Assembly: GCF_949628265.1 (NCBI RefSeq)
Contig: NC_088790.1
Span: forward strand, 10,978,545 to 11,042,544
Reading direction: 5' to 3'
Source: Cloeon dipterum
Lineage: Eukaryota; Arthropoda; Insecta; Ephemeroptera; Baetidae
DNA length: 64,000 bases
Position 1 is the first letter of the stretch; each line of letters opens with the position of its first letter. Shown one piece after another: positions 11,138 to 24,104 of this stretch. Both the position numbers and the translations under genes were made by a program. Below the pieces are notes generated by a model. It worked only from the letters and a program-made list of their open reading frames with translations, did no database searches and was not told the DNA's origin.

Positions 11138-14100
11138 CCTGAAAATAATAAAATAATTTTTATATACAATTTAAAACTTGGTAATATGAAATTAAGAGAC
11201 TTTAAAATAACCAATGCGTGGATAATAATTATATAATATTTAATATTAAAATAAATATAATATATTTCCTGGCTCACCAGGATATTTCCGTATTCCTGCA
11301 TAAATGTCCTGCTCAACTAGTTTTAGATGCTGATCAATTTTTTTTTAAATTTAACTGCTGTTTTCATTTAGTTAAAAAAATTTAATTTAATATTCTATAT
11401 CTGCTGCTGGCTTATGTGACAATATTTGTAAATTAATTTTGTCAAATGGGATTGTGCTTGATAAACTTTTCCATATTACAGTTTTTTTCTGTTTTGCATG
11501 CATACAGAGGTTAATAGCGAAGGAATTGAAATTCAACAGATGATAGTTAAATTGTAACGAACAAATTTAGTGCTGGTGAATCTAGAAGAAACGCCTGCAA
11601 GTTTCAGACTACGCAACCCGCGCATCTGTTGTGTCACGCACGTTGCCTATGCTCCAACCCGAACGTGCCCGGACGTAACAAAGAGTACAAAACATATTAT
11701 AACAACAGATATTGACGCACCTAGAAAACGAATGTGAAATTATTGACGTAGAATATTCCCGAAATTTCACGCGTAGCAACCCGAACAAATGAAACAAACT
11801 TATGAATTGAAGAGGGATAGCTATAAAATGGAAACTGTCAGTGCCAACATAGTGAATAGCAATAAAATTATGCCTGATCAGCAATTGTATCGATTTTATT
11901 CTTTTTTTCATTTTGCTACTCGTCTCACATGAGACACGTGTTCCTGTATACACGCAGCCTGGCCGATACATGTGACTCTCGGTCGGGTCTTGGTAGATTG
12001 TGCGCTGCTCTCCCAGTTCAACAAATAATAACATTCTGCGAGGGGCATAGCTTTTATTAACTAACAACTTTTCTTAGCCTCGGAAGGATTTCCTCTTAAA
12101 AGCAGCGTGTTAATGCCGTCGAATTCTTTGTAGCACACACTTTAGGGCGTCAAGGTCGAGCGTGACAACAACTTGGCAAGTCGAGTAATGTGTTCTAGCC
12201 GTCGGTTCCGAAAGTGCAGATCTGCATTCCGTGCCAACAGATTAGGCAGTGCGACAATCTTTATCTGCGTCAATCCCTGCTCTAATCTGCGTCACTTTAA
12301 TTACTTCACCGTGCGCGCACCGGCTTGCGTAACATCAGCTAACAACCGGATTATGTATACTGTGCAGCGCTCACTAGAGCCAAAAATCGGTTGCGCGTTG
12401 CCTCTCTGCTCAATTTGCTTTGCGGATTTTAGGCACGTGATCTGCTTGCCAGCTAAATTAATGACTGCTAATTCACGGCAGTTAAAAACAATCAGACAAA
12501 ATATGTGCTAATCCAGTGTTGAGAACAACAATTTTTTTATATTTTTACCAGCAAAAATGTTGATTAATCAAAGTGAAGTAGTTCGAAGTCACATTTTCGT
12601 GATATATTATCGTATAGGTAACAAGGAACGGCTAAAATGATTATATATCTGCAAAAACTCTATTCAAGGACCAAAAAGCAATTTTCAATTAACATCATTT
12701 GACATAAAAAAAACTAATTCTTGGAGAAAAAATATCATTTTTGCACGCATTTAAGGTGCTTTATTGTATTTTTTTGGTTTTCCAGGTGATTTAGATGGTC
12801 TCGGGCCCAAAATATGGTTTAAAAATTTGATGATTTCAAAATTTGGTTTTTTAATACAACAGGGTATAAAATTGCGACATTTATGCTCATTTTGTGTCTT
12901 TTAAGTGACACAAAAAGGGGAAGACTAAATCGATCATTTTTATATCCCATCAATACCAAATGACCTGATTTGAAGACACTAGTGTTTCCCATTTGCCCAA
13001 TCGACAAATCCATTTTTATTATTTTGCCCCAGTTCAAATATGCAGATGCAGACCAGGAAAGAAAACGGCAATTTCGCAAGCGAGCACGACAGCCACAAAT
13101 AACCCTCCGTGGCGTTTATAATGTGGCAAACAAAATGCAATCGTAAACGTCGTTTAAGACGAAATTACACGCGCGCAAATCTCTTTTCCAACACGGCACC
13201 CAGATATAAATCTCGGCCGCGCGCGAAAAGATAAAAAGCACGAAGAGAGACGTGGCTGGCTACACCTGCCCGTGAGTCGAGTGATCGCGCGCAACGACCA
13301 CGCACAACACACTATATGTTCTTGTATGATGCGCGCGGAATGATCTTCGAGAAACGTCGGTTTAAAGGGCCTGACTTTGAACACGCATTTCAAGTACAAC
13401 ATGAAGCGTAATATCGCCAATAATACTCTGACTTCACAACCGCGTTTATTGACCGGTTGCAAAATTTCTCAAGTGATACATCACATTTAACCACATTGCT
13501 TCGCTGTAATGAAATAATACTTCAAACAAAATTCTAGTGCGAGTGAGCTCAAACCTTTTTTACATTAAATTTTGTGTTTCGAAAAAATTCAAGCAGACAA
13601 ATAGAGCTGTGAAATTTGGATGGGTGTGTAGTTTTTAGACGAAGGTTTTAACCATATTAATAAATCGAATTTGTTTACAATAGCTACTCCTACACAAGGC
13701 TAAAACTCAAACTCATGATTTCAAATATATTTTTTAGTTTGCAGCCACAAAGGAAAATATCAAGAGTTTTCACTTTATGCATATGCAAAAATTTAGTGAT
13801 GTTTGCTGCAAACAGCAAATATAAAATATTTCAAAGTTGGGCTTCAAGCAAAATTAATTAAACTAATAGCATAAACAATTTCTCAAGTGTAAATTATTTT
13901 TTAAGGTTTCCTGATTTTACTTGCAATGATTCAGACACCTCAACAGTTTTTGCCTAGGTAATGAAATATTTTTTCCGTGTTTCTCCTACAATAAATAATT
14001 GGTTGATCTGAGTAAAAGGAGTTGACATCCTCTAGGCTCAATTTTATAAATACCGATACAAATACCATAAATTTGTATGCATTTGGAGATAAGCAGGACG

Positions 14101-17100
14101 ACCACTCAAATTTTTAATAAATTGTATAGATAAAAAAACACGATTTCAGACTTGAAACCTAGGGGACAGTCTGCATGTACAATCAAAAGAACTTATCAAG
14201 AAGAGTTCAACAAAGTTGTTTTTTAGTCTGTCTTGTAGCGAGGTCACTACTTCTATTGGAAAACCACCCCACAGAAGGGGGTTGGGAGATAATTTTGGAA
14301 GATAAGGGGCTAGTTGCCACATAAATTTCCAGAAATGAGATCCCTTTCAAACGATTGTGTGCATTTGATTTTTTATAAGTAAAATTATTACAGTTTTAAA
14401 GGGGGCAAACTGTTTTGTCTTTGGATATCAGTCTGGTTTTGGTCAGTTTAAAGCAAGTCTGAGTAAGTTCTGTATAAAATGACCAGATTTGCATGCACAA
14501 TTAATGATTTTTATTTTGACTGTATGATGAAATTCCAGCAATATTTACATCTCTGAATAAAAACAGTCAATAAAAACCTTCCTCCGCTATAATTTCCAAT
14601 GAAATCATTGCCTGGCTCGTCGCCAGCTGGAAGTCGCTCCCCAGCAGTGATGCAACGCTGTGCAATTCCGCCGGGTGGCCCGATTTATGGCGTTTTTTGA
14701 CGTTGATCATACACTACGCGTCCGACTTGAGCAACGCCGCCCGTTTGCGTCTCAGCCCTTCAAAATAATTATTCTGGCCGGATTTTGGCAATTTATTTAT
14801 TTTCGCGGTCACGTGCACGTGTAACAAGCAATTGGTCGTCGGGCGGAGCCGCGTGCCGCCGACACGTGGCTTCTGCCATCGCTATACTCTTTGACGCCGC
14901 TGGAGTTGAACGTGATCGAGTGAGTGCGGTGCGCAGCGCACCTGTCAGCCTCAATTGCGCACGTTATGCGGCCCCACTGCCAGCGGCCGGCTGGCGGCAT
15001 TATGCGTGTTGCATCAATACCACGTCCGTTTCTTCCTCTGTGCTGGACACGTGAATTCCAGAGTTGTAGGCAAATCGGATTGCGAAATTCTTGGCAGCAG
15101 CGTCATATATTTGCACTCGCGTCTCTTGTTTGTTTCAATAAATTTACTAGAAATATCGTTCTGCAACTGATTTTTAATGCGCTTATCGATCAAAGGAAAG
15201 AGTTCATATTATTTAAATAACACGTGTTCAAATGAATTTAAAAAATAAAGTCAGCGGGGATAGGTTTGAAAAATTCAGCTATTCGGTTTTAGTCCAAAAA
15301 TGTTCGCTAATGAAGGTATGGTTTTTTTATTTATTTTTTTTCTAGTCATGAATACGACACGCTATAGATTCCCTGTTTGTAAATTTTAAAAGTAATATTG
15401 GTATAGCCATCAATTTAATTTTTAGCGATTTTCAACGAGTGCATTGCGATGACTGCGGTCTGATTGGTCGGTTTTCATTTACTTTGTATTCTTTTCTCAT
15501 CTGAAATTTTGTTTTTGACCATGTAAACCAATGTACTTTGTAGCTGAGGATAAACCAAAGCATGATAGTGAGCAAAGAAAAATTAGAATCAATTTTTTTC
15601 GAATCATTTCTGTGGGAGATATTTGCATGTTTTCTGATCTAAGTAAAAATCTAAGGACTGCTTAGATAATAATGACTCCAGATTCCAAAACGAATATAAT
15701 AAAACTGGCTGCAAAATTCGATTTGGAAAAATTCGCATGTTAAATTTTCTAACTGTAAGCATTTTTCTCCTTTGAAATTGTATGAATTGCTATCACAGTC
15801 AAAATAAAATTTTTAGATCCGGTAATCTCAATTTATGCATAGTGGTAAAGTACAAGAATTCAATGACTAACTAAAGCATGTCCCCGTCATGTATTTTTAT
15901 TTTCCATATTAAAATGGATAAGCAAAAATTGGCTTCCTGCCTAGGCTTGGTTACCATATTTTACTTCATAAATTCTAAAACATTGAAGGATATTGCGTAT
16001 GAATAAAGACTTCTTGCTAAGCTTATATAAGACTTAAAATATGCGACACGAGTAAAGAAATAATGTCAAAAAATTACAAACTCCTTTTCAATATTTTTGT
16101 TACTTCAAGGACCAATTCCGCTGATATCGCACATTGCCCCTTTGTTGACAGCTAGAACTAATTAGCGTAATTAGAAAGAATGCGAGTGCAGTGCAGGAAG
16201 ACAAGCGGCCGTGGAAGGCCGGAATAAGCAGATGATGATGATGCATAATATTGCCTTAATCGCCAACACACGCCAAACCACTTTTATCTGCCTGCTCTAG
16301 AGCTTTGCACTTGCACTGAAACGCTTATTATCGCTACTAGTAAAAATAGATGTATTAACAGCCGCGGCTGATCGGACGTGTGTGCATGCAATTGTGCTCA
16401 AGAACACTCGTAGCTGCCGTAACCATACCATCGTCGTTTCAACTAATGAGATGCGCCTCGTGCAAACAACAACTCACTATAAAGCTGCAGTACTTGATGC
16501 GCCGTTTATGCCGTCGTGTGCGACTGAACTCGATTGCTCAACCCAATATTATCCCGCGTGCACAAACGACAATCCAGCAACCTGTGTGTCGCCGGTCGGA
16601 AGTGGATATTTTTGTATAATATGTACGCTTGCTCAAGACCTCGACTCGTGTGCTGCTATGTGAGGAAATTTTCATATTGAAAGCTTGGATAACCCCTCAA
16701 GAAGTATTTGTATTAATTCCTTAACCTTTCAACAGTCCAAGCATAAAAAATTGCAACTTTTATTTGCTTGAATCGCTTGAATAAAGTTAAAAATTGAGAT
16801 AAAAAATGGACCGAAGTGACGCAATCAAGACGTTTACCAGAGACCAAGACTCAAGACCACAATAATATACAGAAAAAGATTCTTATACTGACTGCACTTA
16901 AAATGATGGATAGTTGTATGTGCTTAAACTAAAAATTATTCACAATAACTCATTTGTAAGGCCGGTCTAGATTGTAAATGTGTGTTCTTTGATGAATATG
17001 TGAATCTCTACCACTTTTTGAAATGCGAGAAGATCCCATTTACTTTCATGCGTGCTAGAGTCCTGTAATATTTTATGCATGTCTATGTCTGTTGCACAGC

Positions 17101-17716
17101 ATTGGTGTTTCTTTAAATAAAATAGACTAAAAATTAATTCAGACAATCGCTGTAGTAACATAAAAAGTAGTGTCTACGGTGGTTGGCTGTTGGCTGAAGC
17201 AATTATTGTTTCCAGCACATCAAACGTAGAATTCAATGTAGCAAGATTGAGTCTGAAATCGCAGCGGTGCGGAAGTGTCTAAAAATCAAAATTAACCTCT
17301 GTATTGACGGCATCAAACACTACGGGTCATCCGCTATTGGTGAATTGGAAGGCAATTTTGCTCTACTGGAAATCATTTTTCATTTGATTAATGTTAAAGG
17401 TTTTTCCACTTTGTAATTATGGTAAATTTTATTGTGTTGCACACCGTAGGTGTCTGATACACATTCTATTCTATCAAACAGTTTTTTTTTTGCAAAATAG
17501 TCGGCCATTTTATAAATTTTATGAAGCAAAACAAATGGTTTTAGGTTTTTTGCCATTATTTTAATGGATGTGATTTTTTGCCCCTATATGCAAGAGAATC
17601 GTGAAGAATTTATTTCACCAGAGGTAAAAAATGCAAGTGCATATTTTACAAAAGATAAGACACATTTTTCCTTATCTGACTATTTCAATACAAATCTTCC
17701 TGTCAGAAGAATTTTA
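11138..17716. other. Gene-poor region, first part
   Basis: I recognise no gene here. Open frames up to about 150 codons occur in both strands but resemble no family and lack splice support. CpG/GC-rich blocks at about 11600-12480, 13080-13480, 14600-15060 and 16120-16640 stand out from AT-rich DNA and look like regulatory islands. E-boxes (CACGTG) lie at 11935 and 12434 and cluster at 14810-15226. The rest is AT-rich with A/T homopolymers and no recognisable mobile-element gene. Confidence 0.5.
14810..15226. promoter_or_regulatory. Cluster of five CACGTG E-boxes
   Basis: CACGTG occurs at 14810, 14816 (abutting the first, giving CACGTGCACGTG), 14863, 15048 and 15221 within about 420 bases. 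The block is GC-rich and embedded in AT-rich DNA. CACGTG is the site for bHLH factors such as CLOCK/CYCLE, MYC/MAX and USF. An enhancer role is inference; the nearest genes are the transporter (ending 11036) and vri (3' end near 30550). Confidence 0.5.
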
Positions 17717-17895
17717 TGCAGCTTCCTCGGTGTGTATAGGGATTTCCATATTTCTTCAGAAAGGTCGTGCTCTGCTAGTTTTGGCTATAGGTTGCAGACC
17801 TTCATGAGCTTCCTATCCCGTCTGGGGGCTGAGGATATGTATTACTGTAGAAATGTGGAAAAATAAACAGCTCACTTCTCACCGAGGAAGCTGCA
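17717..17895. mobile_element. Hairpin-forming MITE-like element with 16-bp perfect terminal inverted repeats
   Basis: TGCAGCTTCCTCGGTG at 17717-17732 is exactly inverted at 17880-17895. Inside these ends an imperfect stem continues: TTTCCATATTTC at about 17741 matches the inverse of GAAATGTGGAAA at about 17851 at 11 of 12 positions. A 179-bp unit with matching ends and no coding capacity fits a miniature inverted-repeat element or a transcribed hairpin. I see no obvious target-site duplication, so the transposon reading is tentative. Confidence 0.5.
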
Positions 17896-18231
17896 ATTAA
17901 TTTTTTTCTGACAATAATGATAAATGACAATGACAACCTCTCGTGCCTTCATTAGCTTCTATCAAGAAACAAATCTTCCTATTGACAAATAGTGAGTTTT
18001 TAATGCCGCATGTTCTGATAAAGACTAAAAGATCTTAACTTCCCAATTCAGAATGATTTCTTAAACGGATTTTACAATGCAGAATTCCATTTTAATTCTT
18101 TCCCCACCCCCACCTGAAGAATAAATAGATTTGAAAATTTGCAACAAAACTAATTTTACATGAGCACAAAAAACAATTTAGAAAAAGAGAAATATAAAAA
18201 TTGAGTTGCAAAAACCACCTGAAAATTAAGC

Positions 18232-18649
18232 CAATAGAAACAATTTCTAACACGACACAAATTATACATAATCATATAATCAGATTTTAGCTCATTTAGA
18301 TGCTGTTAGATAGTTTTAGCTTATTTAACCATTTTAAGTGCAGTTCAAACGGTTTCAAATTGCATGATTCATGCTCTTATGGCAATCTTGTGACGCACTT
18401 AGAATAAAATAGTCGGTCGTTTAAATTCACAGCTTTAATAACATTTTATTCATTCACTCCTTTTGCCAAGAAATTTTGATCTAATATTCATTGTACACAA
18501 TTTTAGCGTTTAATCGTTATTATCATAAAAATTGAATTGCAGAGAGTGAGAATTTATTTCCTAACCTCTGTATCATATATTATGCAATAAAAAAGGCTTT
18601 CTTTCCCCATTCTGACTAACTAAATATTCATTCGTAACTCTGCCACTTC
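18232..18649 (+). repeat. Dispersed repeat R1, copy 1
   Basis: This 418-bp segment recurs in the same orientation at 27047-27461 with high similarity through its whole length. It begins CAATAGAAACAATTTC and ends at a TGCCACTTC block after a shared TTTCCCCATTCTGACTAAC. It has no open frame, terminal inverted repeats or poly(A) tail, so its class is unclear: a non-autonomous element or a segmental duplication. Confidence 0.8.
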
Positions 18650-20351
18650 ATAAAAGCTTTTGTTAAATTTTAAATGCCATCCTTCCACATTTAGGACAAC
18701 ACTTCTTGTTTAGCTACTTATGATACCGCGTCATACTTTCCGAATGCAGCAAAAAGCGACCGACCCTCCAGCACTGACTGCAGACAATGAACAATGTCAG
18801 GTGCATTGTCGATTATTTGACGGGCGAGACAATTAAAAGCAGTTTCATAACTCGGTTGGTCGTGCGTGTGATTGTGTATGTGTTTCCCGGAGTGTGAGTG
18901 TGTGCCGGCCGCGAGCTTCTCTCGCCATTTATTACTTTTCCTATTATTGTGCTCGTTGAATCATCCAGAGGACATTCCTGGTGCTCGCTTTTCGTGCTTC
19001 TGACTCACCGAGAATAAATTAAAATTGCTGTGTCGAGTGGCCGCCGCCGAGACCGCGCGTTTTTTGCCTTTGTTTCCGCGCGAGCGTTGGCTCATCCCGC
19101 GGCCGCACACAGCAGAAAACATCGCAAACGCTCGATTTAATTATTGCTCGTGCCGCAGAGTTTACTCTCAAGTTGCGTCCTTTGAATCTCAAAGAGAGTT
19201 GCTAATTAACGCTTTTTCAGTTCGAAAGCAAATGGAAGAGACTTGAATATAATATGTCACTGCTCTAATTTAAAAAGTGTTCCGTGCATTGACTGTTCCT
19301 CTTCATTAAACCCGAGTCAAAGATCATACGCAGAGTTAATCTATAAAGTGTAAGTGATGGATGGTTCAAGTCCATTATTCTTGCGCCATGATTCCGAGAA
19401 TTACAAGAGAGAGAATCTGATAACGTTTAAGGAGCTTGCGCGGACAACGATTTTTGTGCAAACTTTAAGATAAAAAAATGTTAAATTCTTAGTCTTCTAA
19501 ATAATTATGATATCACACTCTCATCTAAATTAAAGCTAGCCTTTTTTTACGATACAAATATTTACCAATGGGCCTGAAAAATCGATTTTGAAATATTTAA
19601 AAACATTTCACAAAAACAAAAACTATTTTCTTAACCTATTTTGAACAATAGCTAACTTCAGTTGTTTGTGCAAAGAAAACAATTATCTGCATATTGCACG
19701 TTCTCTTGACTGGACAAAAGCTGTTTCGGACCGTCAGGCTGCAAAACAAAGTCCAAACTGTAAAGGATTCTGGCCTGAATCACCAGCCGTTGCACACGAT
19801 CAACGGCACTCATTTTTAACTAAATTTAAAAACAAAATAAGGAACAGAATCTTGTGAAACAATGACAATTGCCCTCCCTGCAACCAAACCTCCTCCTACA
19901 AAAATCCACAGGAGCCAAAAACGCAATCCTTTTATTTTAAAGCTTTTTTTTAATTGTGATATTCTCCTTTTCACATCGCAAAAACTCTAAAATTAAAATT
20001 CGTAAAAAATTTCTTGGTACCTCATTTATAAATTGCTCTACTCTTTTTTTAAACTATCTTTCTAATTCAAATCTACATAATCCTTAAATATCAAACTACG
20101 CTTTAATTCAGCCGGGGACTTGTTAAATTTGAAATTAAAATTAATGGGCAATATTTTCCCATAAGAGAATTAAGGAGTTCAATTCCTCTCCTTGAAATAA
20201 TGACTCAGACAAGCCTCACTTGAACTTTTGCGTTGCCAAGGAGGTAAATTGAAAACTCCCATCGTGCCTTTTCCTGTTTCAAACGGCGAGAGCCAGCAGT
20301 TTTTATTACATTAAGAAAGAAAATATACGCCATCCATGCATGCATCAGTTC

Positions 20352-20365
20352 GCATTACGTAATGC
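20352..20365. promoter_or_regulatory. Perfect 14-bp palindrome centred on a PAR-bZIP/VRI-type box
   Basis: GCATTACGTAATGC is its own reverse complement; its core ATTACGTAAT matches the RTTAYGTAAY site bound by VRI, PDP1 and vertebrate NFIL3/DBP. It sits at the edge of a GC-rich block at 20340-20720. Function is inferred from the motif alone. Confidence 0.4.
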
Positions 20366-23300
20366 TGAAACACATCGGCGCAAATCACGCAGACCTTGAG
20401 CAGTTCAACTTTTCAAAATACTCGCATTCCTCTCCACGGCTTGCCGTTTTCATGGTCGCCGCCGACAAAAGAAGAAAATTAACCGCCTTGCACTTGACCA
20501 TGTGCGGCGTGCGACGCACGCATTTCCATTCCACTTTGTCGCATCGATCGTCTGGCCAAAACGCGCACGGCAAACAAAGTAATAATAAGCAATTTTGACG
20601 ACCCAGCTCACGTTCTGCTGAAAATCGAATTTCCAGCACTTATTGAATTTAAACATGCGGCTCTGCTTGGACGACCGGCCGGTCTAATGAGATGCGTCTA
20701 CTTTTCTGATTACCTGTGGTCAGTCACGTAGGCGCGGGGTTAGATTCCAGATATCTCTTGATTTTGGAGCAGCATTTTTAATGCTTCGCCCTGCCACGTG
20801 GAAGAGCTATTTTAAATTTGAAGGGCTCGTGTACCAGCGAAAAATTCGGTGCTAGCTAACATAGCGTTGAAGTGCGTCAACCAGCTGGAATGAATAAGGA
20901 ATTCAAGCTTCATTAATGGAAACATGCAGATTCCATGTGTTTTGCAATTTAATTGATCATGTTGACGTATGCGCGTGAAATTATTCACAAAGCTCGATCA
21001 AAGCGTTTCAAAAGAATTAAAACAAAGCAAAATTTTCATAGCACTTTTACCGCTAGTTTCACTTGTGTTTGAGTTTATCTCCATCAAAAGAGGAGAGGCA
21101 TTGTAAAAAGAATCAGCCGGTGCGAGGAAATTAATCTTGAAAACCTTGAGCTGTTAAAATAAGCAATTAATGAAATGGGACAAAGCATCATAAACAAATT
21201 TTGTTAAATTTCTTAACGTTTTCCAGGAAGGCTTTTTGGAGAATTTTTATCATCAAACTTATTTTTAAATATTTTCACACTGTCGAATTTAGAAAAAAAG
21301 CAAAAACCACAAAATATATAAAATAAATTTACATCTTGACATCTTTGTGTACATTCTGAAGGGGTTTATGGTATCCGCCCCCACAAGTTTAGATCCCATT
21401 TAAAAAAAATGGTATAACGCAAAACCACCCTGTTTAACATGTTTTTTATCCACAGATAACGAATCTGTTTTCAGTTAAATTTAAGAATTTTCATTTCACT
21501 AAGGGTACTTTTTTAACGTGGGATTGGAAAATTGGCGTTGAAGGGGAAGGTTGTTCACCCCTAAACACTTTAGTTAGAGAAGATGTCAGGACAAGTCGAA
21601 CGAAGCGTGGATTTCGCATTTATGACGCATATCAGCTGACTCTTACAGCGGCCAAAATAATTGGTTAAAATCGATCGGGCTCAGAGAGAAGAGGGCAAAG
21701 TATTCCTTATCTTATAATCACATTACTATAAGATGAGCTCTGTGTTTTCCCGAGAAAATTCCCTGAAAATATTCAGATGAAAACCTTTTTCTTAGCGGTT
21801 ATTTCTTCGATTTTGCTTAAGAGAAACTAAAACTGTCCTTTTGCTCTCTTAGTGTATTGCGTGTAATTCAATGTTAAATTTTTGAAACAGCAGATTAGAA
21901 TGACTAATAGTGTCGCGGTTTAAAATTAAATGTATTTTAATTTCCTGCATTTAGATTGACATCAAGGAAGCATTTTTATTTCTCCTTCAAATGACGCACG
22001 ACAAAATTTATAATTAATTAGGTCTGGTTTTTTAGTTGAAGATAAAGATAATTTTTTAACAATTCTGTTATCAGTAGCCAGCTCATTATTGTTTTCCTGA
22101 TTTTTAAATACATAATGAATAAGTCGCCAGTCATCTACGCATCATGCTTACTTGCAAAGACTCGATTCAGATCAAAGTCCGTGTTTTTTACCAAGAGTTA
22201 TTTCTGATCAGTTGATTTGTTGGAATTTTGAGGAGTGTGCAAGATTACACGTTGCATTACGTCAGCTACCGCGGGGGTCAAACCTGTACCTTATCGCGTG
22301 TACACTACAAAATTTCCATTAGCTAATCGTTTTCACACAATGACATTCGCCAATCGCACTGGTATACCATTTGACCGTTCGTTGCTAATTTTAATAGAAA
22401 ACACTCCTTCTTTTTATCTGCGTCTCAAGTATTGTTTTTGTTGCTAACCAGCGAAACGTTGGTGGAAAATGGGGAATATTTGGCAGCTGGAAATGGAATC
22501 GAGGCGAAATTATGCTGCTAATGATAATTTGCTGTCAAAATGACGTCAGTTGAAAATTAGGAAATTGGGAAAAACGCGTTCGCTGCATGTCCCGGCTGAC
22601 GTGACTGCATTCACGCACAACCTTGGGATTGCATCATTTCACGCTAACATAATGCTTTTTGTTTATGATAGAGTGCGTCAGAATGCTTTACTTAAAATCC
22701 CAATTTTGACGTGTGACGAAAACAAAGCAAATCAATTTCTGCCTTAAAAATTGTGGGAACATAGAAAAAGCATTAATTCCGTAAACGAACCAATACAAAA
22801 AAATAGCTGATAAAACAACAAGAATGTTACGTGGGAAATAACTAACGAAAAAGAACATGGATTTTGCTCGTGTCCCGTTTCCTCATCCTCTGATTCATTC
22901 GAGGCGCAAGAACAAACACACATTACCTCATGGCTCGGTTTTTACCCTCTGCTCACCGATTCCCTTCTGCTGCTGCTGTTTACACTGCCTGATACTTATT
23001 TATACAGTGCTTCAGCGGCGGCGGCGTGTGTGTTTGCCTCTCTATTTAGACACTCGCAGCAGGTGCAAATCTACTTGCTTGTAATTGCATCCCAAGAGCT
23101 CTGGCGGCATGCACACGCGCCGCGCAGCAAAATAAGCGGTGTAAGCGAATCAGTCAGTGCACCGCTTATGCAACCCGCGGAGCAATGTTCGCTCGTTCGC
23201 TTTTGCTTTGTGGGAGCATGAACACAACATGGTATATGTATATATGTTTGCTGCACGTGCCTACGTCAAGGCTTAAATTAGATAAGGGTGAGTGATTGGG

Positions 23301-23993
23301 GTGGCTCACTCCCGCTGTGGAAACCCCCGTTAGCTCAGCTCCATCACGGGAAACACGAACTGTCAACAAAAAGTATTGGCAAGTTTGGTTGGAGACTGTT
23401 AGTTTCTGACGGTTGATGAGGATATCCTTATACTTGTCGTGATTTAAGAACCAATTAGTTTTGTAATTTTGCTAAAAATCCCCATCTTTTTACCTAATGT
23501 TTTAATTTGGTCGAAATTGAACACGTGATTTCCTTTAATTATTATTGACTCAGAAAACCTGCGGAAATATCGGCTAGCTTGCAAATCATATATTTTTTCT
23601 GTGGGGAATTTCCACTTTCATTTAATCACCCAGGCCAATATCTCAAGTAGATAATCAATGAGAAATTTTGATTGTAACTAGCTTTGAAACATAATGAATC
23701 AATTGTGTGTATTATCACTACTGATGCAATTTTTTCATCGATATTAATTTGTTCGTCCTTTCGATTCCTTGAACTTATCTTCATCGTGTACAGCGAAAAA
23801 TTTTTTAGCTCAGTTAATTTTTACTACTTATGAGAAAAATTAAGGAAACTTGTTTGACACAGTTTTATGATCAAATTTAATTACTATACTAATGGTTACT
23901 ACTGTTACTAATGGTGGGAACTATTTATTTCAAATCAAATGTCCAAGAACACGATTTATATTCAAAGCCCCACCATTACATCCTGAGGATCCT

Positions 23994-24104
23994 GGGGCGG
24001 GTTACGGCACCGTTTTTTAGCTGGACCTTGGCAACGCTGGGCATAAGGATCGCATTGTACAGTGTTTCAAGGTCGAGCTAAAAATGCGTGCCGTAATCCG
24101 CCCC
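23994..24104. repeat. Inverted repeat, 37-nt arms around a 37-nt loop
   Basis: The left arm (23994-24030, starting GGGGCGGGTTACGGCAC) and the inverse of the right arm (24068-24104) agree at 32 of 37 positions by my count. The element is GC-rich in an AT-rich setting. Without copies elsewhere I cannot tell a MITE from a structured RNA element. A related 13-mer (CTGACAATGAGTG) flanks it at about 24105 and recurs inverted near 29509. Confidence 0.5.

Noticed and set aside
11609..12067. 152-codon minus-strand open frame
   Set aside because: No recognisable domain and Met-rich chance start in a CpG-rich block; no splice support.
12890..12914. Short hairpin (TTTTGTGTC / GACACAAAA)
   Set aside because: A 9-bp stem with a 7-nt loop is expected by chance in this much AT-rich DNA; a rho-independent terminator makes no sense in an insect.
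19363..19373. tRNA-like B box (GGTTCAAGTCC)
   Set aside because: A plausible T-arm can be drawn, but no A box, anticodon arm or matching acceptor stem is present upstream.
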